The notes under the pieces were generated by a model. It was not told the origin of the DNA and ran no database searches. It worked only from the letters and a program-made list of their open reading frames with translations. 64,000 bases of DNA. Source: Symbiodinium natans. Lineage: Eukaryota; Sar; Dinophyceae; Suessiales; Symbiodiniaceae. Positions 57,037 to 64,000 of the stretch are shown here, piece by piece. Every line of letters begins with the position of its first letter. Position 1 is the first letter of the stretch. The stretch is from positions 88,501-152,500 of the forward strand of contig CAJNDS010002834.1 in the NCBI GenBank assembly GCA_905221605.1, given 5' to 3'. The translations under genes and the position numbers were made by a program.

Positions 57037-57100
57037 GTGGACACCAAGGGTCTCACCATGCTCTTCCTCTGGGAGCCACAACGCATCGTCGGGGTTCGGC
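57037..57100 (+). CDS. exon-like coding island
   Basis: Follows CAACCATCAG| and reads VDTKGLTMLFLWEPQ then RIVGVRPG. Lies between a CCCTAAA block and a long TTTAGGG array. Not recognised. Confidence 0.45.
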
Positions 57101-57125
57101 CGGGGCCTTTCCTGGCTTTAGGGTT

Positions 57126-57249
57126 CAGGGGTAGGGTTTAGGGTTTAGGGTTTAGGGTTTAGGGTTTAGGGTTTAGGGTTTAGGGTTTAGGGTTTAGGGT
57201 TTAGGGTTTAGGGTTTAGGGTTTAGGGTTTAGGGTTTAGGGTTTAGGGT
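57126..57249 (+). repeat. long TTTAGGG tract
   Basis: About 17 perfect units. Confidence 0.95.
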
Positions 57250-57485
57250 CTGACTCAGTTTGGCCTTGCTTGTAAGTTGCGGGTTTGTTTCAGGGCTGAG
57301 GTCCTGCCGCCCTCGGTTTGCAGCGGGAGATTAGGGTTGTGGCGTAGGGTTTAGGGTTTAGGGTTTAGGGTTTAGGCTTTAGGCTTTAGGCTTTGGGGTT
57401 CAGGGTTTAGGGTTTAGGGTTTAGGGTTCACGGTTTAGGGCTTGGGTTTTGGGGTTTAGGACCGGCCAGTAGGGCAAAATAGCAG

Positions 57486-57530
57486 TCTCAACAATGGGGC
57501 GGCACCTTCCTCTTCTATGATGACCTGGAA
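57486..57530 (+). CDS. exon-like coding island
   Basis: After AAATAGCAG| reads SQQWGGTFLFYDDLE and then enters CCCTGAA/CCCTAAA units. Short but strongly protein-like. Confidence 0.4.
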
Positions 57531-57619
57531 CCCTGAACCCTAAACCCTAAACCCTAAACCCTAAACCCTAAACCCTAAACCCTAAACCCTAACCCCTTGA
57601 ACTTCCCCCAAAGCTTTAG

Positions 57620-57687
57620 CCGGCGAAAGGTTGGAGTCCTTCATCGTGGATGCGCGCGTCCTGGGATGTTTGGGGTGTGTTTGGGAT
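57620..57687 (+). CDS. exon-like coding island
   Basis: 68 bp between AAGCTTTAG| and GGGAT|GTAGGAT: GERLESFIVDARVLG then CLGCVWD. Followed by a 100-bp TTTAGGG array. Confidence 0.45.
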
Positions 57688-57694
57688 GTAGGAT

Positions 57695-57969
57695 TTAGGA
57701 TTTAGGGTTTAGGGTTTAGGGTTTAGGGTTTAGGGTTTAGGGTTTAGGGTTTAGGGTTTAGGGTTTAGGGTTTAGGGTTTAGGGTTTAGGGTTTAGGGAG
57801 CCTTGCAGGTTAACGAGTTTTGTTTTGAACAATTGCTTCAGCGGGTTTTCTATGGGCCATCTTAGTTTAGGGTTTAGGGTTTAGGGTTTAGGGTTTAGGG
57901 TTTAGGGTTTAGGGTTTAGGGTTTAGGGTTTAGGGTTTAGGGTTTAGGGTTTAGGGTTTAGGGTTTAGC
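57695..57969 (+). repeat. two long TTTAGGG tracts
   Basis: About 14 units (57695-57799) and 15 units (57864-57969), separated by about 65 bp with weak coding character. Confidence 0.95.
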
Positions 57970-58050
57970 TGGGGCCCTTGACCTGCAGAACCCCAACATG
58001 GCTTAGGGTTGAGGCGTGGGGCTTGGGGTTCTTCAGGTCGAGGCGTCAAA

Positions 58051-58162
58051 GTTTAGGGTTTAGGGTTTAGGGTTTAGGGTTTAGGGTTTTGGGTTTTGGG
58101 TTTTGGGTTTTGGGTTTTGGGTTTAGGGTTTAGGGTTTAGGGTTTAGGGTTTAGGGTTTAGC
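58051..58162 (+). repeat. TTTAGGG tract with internal TTTTGGG block
   Basis: Five TTTTGGG units (58088-58122) are enclosed by perfect TTTAGGG units. Confidence 0.95.
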
Positions 58163-58922
58163 CCTCGAGGCATCTTTTGATCTCCTAGAAATCAGGGCTG
58201 GGGGGTTTTAGCGTGCGCAGGGTTCACGCCACCCGCTCCGCCGTCTCAAGCACATCCTCCGAGCCAGACCTTCCGAACCTCGAACATGAAATTTTAAAGC
58301 CCTTTAAGGGCTTTAGGGTTTAGAGGGTTTTCGGGTTTAGAGGGTTCAGGGTTTAGGGTTTAGGGTTTGGGGTTTAGAGGGTTTAGGGTGTAAGGTTTTC
58401 GAGGGTTGAGGGTTTTAGGGTTTTAGGGCCTTTGCGGTCTTTTGGTCTGGAGGGTATAAGGGCTTTACTGGTAACCTTAAACCCCAAAACCCCAAACCCT
58501 AAACCCTAAACCCTAAACCCCAAAACCCTAAACCCCAAAACCCTAAACCCTAATCCCTAAACCCTAACCCTAAGCCCTAAACAAGGTGCCCCTGGAGCTG
58601 ACCCGATGGTGGGCCGGATTCAAGGATCGATTTCTGCTTTCAAAGCCCCTGAGTCCCACACCCTACACCCTACACCCTACACCCTACACCCTGAACCCTG
58701 AACCCTGAAACCCCAGACCCGAAACCCGAAACCCTAAACCCTAAACCCTCTACCCTCTACCCTCTAAACCCTAAACCCAAACCCTAAACCCGACCCCCTC
58801 AACGCTCGGGCTTTTGGTGCGCTGGTAGGGTGCTGTAGTAGGCTCTGGGGGATTCATTCATTTTCCAAAGATAACAATAGGGGTACCGTCTGTGGGCCTT
58901 CCTACCATAAGGATGGATAATT

Positions 58923-59032
58923 GGAGTTTACGAAAATAGGGGACCCCCAAATAGATCCCCCAAAAGTAGGATCCCCCTATTAAAAAAAAAATCCCCAAAT
59001 AAGGAAAATTGCCACTAATTTCGGTAAACCCC
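58923..59032. mobile_element. M3-family inverted-repeat element, copy 3
   Basis: About 110 bp, GGAGTTTACGAAAATAG...CTAATTTCGGTAAACCCC, with GATCCCCCAAAAGTAGGATC inside. Confidence 0.65.
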
Positions 59033-59582
59033 ACCCTAAACACTAAACCCTTAACCCTTGTTTTCGTAAACCACCAGAGTTCGTATTATTTTGGGAAGGG
59101 GACCCCTGAATTGGGAAGTGCCCGCCAGTTCGGGCTTCATTTGGAATGGCAAGGCTTCGGTGGAAAGAGGTCCTTGGAAGGCAGGAGGTTTAGGGTTTAG
59201 GGTTTTGGGCTTAGGGTTGATTAGGGATGTTTAGGGCCAAGGTCTACACTGAGTCCAAAAAGGCCTGATTACCTTCTTAGGCAGCAGTCCAGTCCGAAAT
59301 TCGAAGTTGAGGCGTCAGACCGCCCTGAATCCCAAAGCCCCAAGAGGCATCTGAGACTCTGACATCTTATGTGTTCTCTACCAGGGTTTGGGGCTGCTCC
59401 CCAAACCCCTACCCCCCTAAAGCCCTAGAAGCCCCTAAAGCCCTACACTCCTAAACCCCCTACGACCCTCAGCCCCTGGTAAGCCCCTAAACCCTAACCC
59501 CCTGAGCCCTCTAAGCCCCCTAAACCCAACAACCCTAAACCCCCGAAACCCCCTTAAACCCTCTAAAACCCCCTAAGCCCTA

Positions 59583-59635
59583 TAAAACCCCCTAAACCCC
59601 CTAAACCCCCTAAACCCCCTAAACCCCCTAAACCC
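59583..59635 (+). repeat. CCCCCTAAA tract
   Basis: Five units of a 9-bp CCCCCTAAA variant. Confidence 0.85.
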
Positions 59636-60570
59636 TAAACCCTAAAAACCCCTAAAACCTCTGTACATCCCTGAGCCCGGCCCCTTCTCCTTCCACCGGG
59701 GGGGGGGGGGGGGGGACCCGAAGACTTCAACCTTTGATGAGGTGCCAAAGGGGTTTAGGGTTTTGGTTTTAGGGTTTAGGGTTTAGGGGTTTTTGGGGTT
59801 AGAGGTTTTGGGGGTTAGGGTTTTTGGTGGCTAGGGAGGGCTGATGGTTGAGGATTCTGGATTTGGTTTTTTCCGAAACTATAAACCAATGAAGGAGCAC
59901 ATGACCTCCTTCATGGAGTTCTCCACGAACAGCTCAGATCTACTTCAGGAGCTGCGTTGTGAGGGCACCTAGGGTGACTTTGCTAGTGCTTAAGGAGTAC
60001 AAGTACTACCATTGCAGGGGTGTGGGTTTTTGGGACTCAATTTTGGAGCCTCAAGACTACTTGGTTCCCAGACTCCAACATACCCCGAGCCTCCTTGAAC
60101 TTCTCGCATAAGCCCTAAACCCTAAACCCTAAACCTTAAACCCTAAACCCTAAACCCTAATCGGAGGGAGGTTGATAAGGGCTGGTCGAAGTTTGAAGGT
60201 CGAAGGTTTTTGGGTTGAAGCTTGTAGGGCTTCAGGTTGTAGGGTTTAGGGTTTAGGGTTTAGGGTTTAGGGTTAGGGGTTTAAGTGTCCAGAAATTTTG
60301 GGTTTCAGGGTGTAGTGATTCTAGGGCTTTTTGCAACTCAGGGGCTTCAGGCCGAGAACCTCCGACTGCCGATTTGATTGTTCAGGGCGTAGGGCTTTGG
60401 TCTTTGGTGTTGACTGATACAAGTTTCGGATTCATGGTTTGGGGAGGGTTTAATCGAGCTGAGAGAGTTTGGAACTTGCGGGTTCAGGTTTAGAACCCTA
60501 AACCCTAAACCCCTAAAATTCTAAACCCCTAAACCCTTAAACCCCTAAACCCCTAAACCCAAAACCCCAG

Positions 60571-60679
60571 GGTCAGTGTAGGAATCCCTGCCAGAGGCAC
60601 CGCCGGAGAACGAGATAAGCCTGTGGGCAGCGCCGATGAAGTGTCGTGGCAGGAAGTTGTGGCCAGATGGCCAACATAG
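60571..60679 (+). CDS. exon-like coding island
   Basis: Begins after AAAACCCCAG| and reads 35 codons: VSVGIPARGTAGERD, KPVGSADEVSWQEVV, ARWPT, then TAG just before TTTCGGGTTTAGGG. Probably a terminal exon or one with an upstream donor. Not recognised. Confidence 0.5.
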
Positions 60680-60734
60680 GGTTTCGGGTTTAGGGTTTAG
60701 GGTTTAGGGATACCCTCTACTTTCAGGTGGCCTT

Positions 60735-60870
60735 CAAAGAAAGAGAAAGAGAGAAAGAGAGAGAGAGAGAGAGAGGAGAACAAAAACAAAAAGATAAGGA
60801 TAATGGGAATGGGAATGAGAAAGAGAGAGAGAGAGAGAGGGAGAGAAAGAGAAAGAGAGAAAGAGAGGAA
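60735..60870 (+). repeat. GA-rich microsatellite
   Basis: AGAG/AAAG repeats; open frames through it are artefacts. Confidence 0.9.
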
Positions 60871-61019
60871 ATCAAGAATCAGTTCTCCCTTAGAAAGGGA
60901 TTGACATCTGCATTGTCTCCGCCCCAAAGGGAGTTGATTGTCCAACGGGTCTGCGCAGGAGGCGTGGCCTCTCACACTCTCACACAGCAACGCCACTGGC
61001 AAAGAGCTAAGTCGTAAAG

Positions 61020-61116
61020 ATGCCTTGTTTCGGTCAGTCTGTGCCTCTTTCCCAAACCGCCGCAAAGGAAAGCGCCCAGTCCCGGAGCCAAGATGTGGAT
61101 GCCAACCACCTTGCTG
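61020..61116 (+). CDS. exon-like coding island with strong donor
   Basis: ATG-led frame MPCFGQSVPLSQTAAKES, then AQSRSQDVDANHLAG, ends at TTGCTG|GTATGTT. Upstream 60900-61018 is also open in other frames, so the start is uncertain. Confidence 0.4.
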
Positions 61117-61280
61117 GTATGTTTGCAACGCAGGGGAGGGGAGGGAGGGAAGAGAAAGGGGTGAGGGAGGGGGGTAGGGAGGGGGAGAAGGGGGCGGCAG
61201 GTTTGGTAGTTTGCGCGGGAGGGCGGGCCGGGGGTCAGGGCGATGCGCGACAGCCATGACAACGTTACGGCCAAGAGTCA

Positions 61281-61430
61281 CACGGTCAAGTCTTGGTCAA
61301 TGTCAACACCGAGCGAACTATTCTGTATGAAGTGGAAAAAGAGTGCAGACGTTTTGGTCGAGCCAGTCCCATCCAGGATCCCTGCGCTGACACTGTAACT
61401 GTAGAAACGGCCCTGGGTGGCGGACTCTAA
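61281..61430 (+). CDS. exon-like island resembling an RRM/UHM helix
   Basis: Frame HGQVLVNVNTERTILYEV then EKECRRFGRASPIQDPCADT and VTVETALG. The pattern E-V-x-x-E-C-x-x-F-G resembles the first helix and turn of U2AF-homology RRM domains in splicing factors. A donor-like CTGG|GTGGCG precedes the TAA. A second frame is also open, so this is tentative. Confidence 0.3.
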   Translation, partial: HGQVLVNVNTERTILYEVEKECRRFGRASPIQDPCADTVTVETALGGGL

Positions 61431-61436
61431 ACCCTA

Positions 61437-61545
61437 AGCCTAAACCCTAAACCCTAAACCCTAAACCCTAAACCCTAAACCCTAAACCCTAAACCCTAAA
61501 CCCTAAACCTAAATACCCTAAACCCTACACCCTAAACCCTAAACC
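61437..61545 (+). repeat. CCCTAAA tract
   Basis: About 14 units directly after the preceding island. Confidence 0.95.
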
Positions 61546-62847
61546 CATGCGCAGTTTTTTAGGGGGTTGTTCTCATCGGGAGATCCTTGTTTTGTGTAAT
61601 TGACAGAAAGAAGTTCCCTAGAAGGGGGCTACCCCTGAACCACCTGCAGGGGTTCGTAGAGTACCCTAAACCCGAAACCCTAAACCCTACACCCTAAACC
61701 CAAAACTCTCAACCCCCCCTTAATCCCTAAACCCTTTACCCTAAACCCTAAACCACAGCCAGTCCATCTAAATCCTCCAAAACTTAACATCCTAGGGTTT
61801 AGGGCTTAGGGCTTAGGGTTATTCGGACCCCAGAGTAGGCCCTAGTTCCTTTTGTTGCTGGGGATTGGGTGCCCCCATAAGCCCCTTTAAACCATTCCCG
61901 GCACCCCTTTCATTATTCCTAGGTGACTCTTGCGTCTAGAATCCTGAGGAATCCCGAAATCCTTACCCCGTCATTCCCCCAAAGTTCTGAACCATCCCGA
62001 ACCCCCGAAAAAGCCCCAAAAACCCTGCTTCCCCGCACCCAAAAGCCCCCAAAACCCTGCCTAAATGCCGGTAGCTCCCTGAGCTTCTGCTGAAAACAAC
62101 CAAGGCTGCCCCCTTCGACGGCGCGGGGCCCCAGTAGGGTTTAGGGTTTAGGGTTTAGGGTTCAGGGTTTAGGGCTTAGGGTTTAGGGTTTAGGGTTTAG
62201 GGTTTAGTGTCTGCGGCTTTAGGGGATGTAGGGCATCTTAGGGGCTTAGGCTAGCTAGGCCCTTTGGACTTCTCAAATTTTCCCTTATAGGGTTTCGGAG
62301 GATCATGTTTAGGATTGTTTTTCAGAGGGTTTTAAAGGCCATCCTAGCCAGTTTGGCGTTTATCGGGCTTGTAGGGCATTAGGTATTAGGGTTTGGGGCT
62401 TTTGGGGATTTCGGCCTTAGGGTTTAGGTTTGGGGCTTCTTCGGGGATTTAGAGCTCAGAGTTTATGGTTTTGGGGCGTTTGGGGACTTAGGAAATCTCA
62501 AGCCCTGCTAAACGGGTTTAGGGTTTCATAGACTGTTACTGGACTTTTGTAGAACGGGCTTGCTTGAGGTTTAGTTTTCAGGGTCTTTAAGCCAAGCCAT
62601 CTGATGCCACTCGCACAAAAGGCCTCCAAAACATCCATCCATCAAACACCTTAGTTCGTGTACACCCGAAGCACCCAACATCCAGGTTTGCGGTTTGAGG
62701 GCGTCCGAGCCTCTTAGGGATATATACAATTTCGGACTACAGGGCCTTTGCGTTTGATGCTTTCTTTTGGTTTCCAAGGGTCTTCGGGCTTCTGAGGGTC
62801 TAAGGTCGGAGGTTTCAGGGTTCGAGTTTTTCGAGTTCGGTTTTCTC

Positions 62848-62913
62848 CAAGCGCGAGACGCTGCCAGGGCCCTCTCCGGCAGCAGATGGATCAGGACTGG
62901 GCACTTTGACCAG
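62848..62913 (+). CDS. exon-like island ending CAG|GTTTAGGG
   Basis: Reads LQARDAARALSGSRW then IRTGHFDQ and stops at CCAG|GTTTAGGG, so the donor GT is the first GT of a telomeric unit. A second frame (FSKRETLPGPSPAA) is also open. Confidence 0.35.
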
Positions 62914-63035
62914 GTTTAGGGTTCAGGGTTTAGGGTTTAGGGTTCAGGGTTTAGGGTTCAGGGTTTAGGGTTTAGGGTTCAGGGTTTAGGGTTCAGGGTT
63001 TAGGGTTCAGGGTTCAGAGTTTAGGGTTTAGGGTT
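62914..63035 (+). repeat. alternating TTTAGGG/TTCAGGG tract
   Basis: About 17 units in which TTTAGGG and TTCAGGG alternate almost regularly. Confidence 0.95.
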
Positions 63036-63194
63036 TGGGGAGAGAGTTGGGCGGGGGGAAAGGATCCCAAACAAGCCCCGAAGACCATAAGCCTGGAAAC
63101 CCTCTATGCCCTGAAGCCCTAAAACCCTGAACCTTGAATTAAAGCCCTAAGCTTCAAAGCCCACGTAGTACATCCTAAAAGCCGAAAACCTTAC

Positions 63195-63341
63195 GGCACG
63201 ATGCGAGGGGCTGTCGCCAATAGAGCAGATAAACGCTTTGATTAGCTTATTTGGCTCTGTGCGACTTGGATCGTCAGGGGCATGAATCTCTGCTGCCATT
63301 CCATGGGCCAGTTTCGCGCAGGTGCGGCGAAATGCACAGAA
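63195..63341 (-). CDS. exon-like coding island (minus, 49 codons)
   Basis: Minus strand, FCAFRRTCAKLAHGM, AAEIHAPDDPSRTEP, NKLIKAFICSIGDSP, SHRA, ending at GTGCC|GTAAGG. It begins within 20 bp of the M1 element at 63362. One of the longest and most protein-like islands. Not recognised. Confidence 0.5.
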
Positions 63342-63361
63342 CCCCCAACCTTGGGTTGTTC

Positions 63362-63470
63362 CCCTAAGGATCCATGTACCTATGTAGTATATACTTAGGC
63401 CTTAAAGGGGTTCCTATATAGTAGCTTTAGGGCCCAAGTATATACTATATAGGTACATGGATCCTTTGGG
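63362..63470. mobile_element. M1-family inverted-repeat element, copy 3
   Basis: 109 bp, CCCTAAGGATCCATG...CATGGATCCTTTGGG, flanked by TTC on both sides (63359-63361 and 63471-63473). Very similar to 20438-20546. Confidence 0.85.
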
Positions 63471-63582
63471 TTCTGTAGAATTCGGGCTTAGTGTCCCTTA
63501 CATTTCCGGCAGCTTTTGTCATGAAGCCCCTTGTAAGAAGGATCCCCAGGAGCCAAGAGTTGCCTCAAAACTCAGTCACTAG

Positions 63583-63628
63583 CAAGCCCCACGCCAGCTG
63601 GAGGAACCTGTGCCTAGCAGCCGAGAAG
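63583..63628 (+). CDS. exon-like coding island
   Basis: 46 bp between AGTCACTAG| and GAGAAG|GTAAAC; reads QAPRQLEEPVPSSRE in the preferred frame. Confidence 0.3.
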
Positions 63629-64000
63629 GTAAACTTCATGTGCTAACCCGAAACCCTAAACCCTAAACCCTAAACCCTAAACCCTAAACCTAAAATGTCA
63701 AAGCTCAAGCTCCTGTTACATTTGGCCAGGAGTTGGCTTTGCTGTATACCCTTCAAGAAGAGAAGGGTGCCTCATCTTCTGGGTGTGTTTCGGGCTTCCG
63801 TAGAGAGAGCTTATACTGCCTCGGGCTAAGGGCGCCCCTAGTTGAGGGTTTCAGGGTTTTTCGGGCCAAACTGCCCATCTAATCGATCCAGGGCACATCT
63901 CTATCCCCAGGACCTAGAGCGGGCCCTTATTCCCTCTAATTTCTTAGGGTTTGGGCTCCCTCAGAAGCCCCTTTAAACCAACAAAGGGCACCTCTTTTTT

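Larger units (their letters stand above)
56522..64000. repeat. telomere-motif/exon-island mosaic, right arm
   Basis: Same texture as 1-33967: perfect TTTAGGG arrays interleaved with islands and small inverted-repeat elements. Sections without a visible island include 59180-60560 and 61560-62090. Confidence 0.85.

Noticed and set aside
60697-61281. 194-codon minus-strand ORF
   Set aside because: Its Ser/Leu-rich half is the GA microsatellite read backwards. The plus-strand frame with a GTATGT donor is the better coding candidate.

Overview
This is eukaryotic nuclear DNA, most likely from a dinoflagellate or a close alveolate/algal relative. Reasons: plant/dinoflagellate-type telomere motif (TTTAGGG/CCCTAAA) scattered everywhere in both orientations; a dinoflagellate-style non-LTR retrotransposon; genes cut into many short exons by GT-AG and some GC-AG introns; no bacterial gene organisation. 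The organism is an inference; no rRNA, tRNA or well-known housekeeping gene fixes it.

Layout. (1) 1-33967 and (2) 56522-64000 share one texture: short, usually homogenised tracts of TTTAGGG or a variant (GGTTGAG, TTTGGGG, TTTTGGG and others) alternate every 50-400 bp with unique sequence. Many unique pieces are 45-150 bp islands that read as protein in one frame and are bounded by AG and GT splice-like dinucleotides, so much of the telomere-motif DNA appears to sit in introns. At least five small families of inverted-repeat elements (about 100 bp, several with 3-bp target duplications) are also spread here. One of these elements has a telomeric tract inserted inside its left arm. (3) About 15400-19822 is a minus-strand LINE (endonuclease + reverse transcriptase + C-terminal zinc fingers) with one frameshift, flanked on both sides by telomeric repeats.

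(4) 33968-56521 is very different. It is a 22.6-kb block with matching 40-bp inverted termini (two C8 runs in the same places), no tandem TTTAGGG arrays, and instead arrays of an 11-bp repeat (AAGGGTAAATT and relatives). I read it as one giant DNA transposon-like element. It carries a mostly minus-strand, multi-exon gene set, and for several genes I can give exon models whose splice phases close exactly: a 423-aa secreted protein, a 120-aa membrane/zinc-motif protein, a 376-aa proline-rich protein, a 482-aa cytosine-C5 DNA methyltransferase-like protein, a 251-aa protein, and two tandem 93-94-aa basic nuclear-type proteins. Two longer genes (about 37.9-41.0 kb and 43.5-47.2 kb) are only partly resolved. 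The 11-bp arrays lie in the introns and spacers of these genes. I see no recognisable transposase, integrase, DNA polymerase or capsid, so how the element moves is unknown. The methyltransferase suggests that it, or its host locus, marks DNA.
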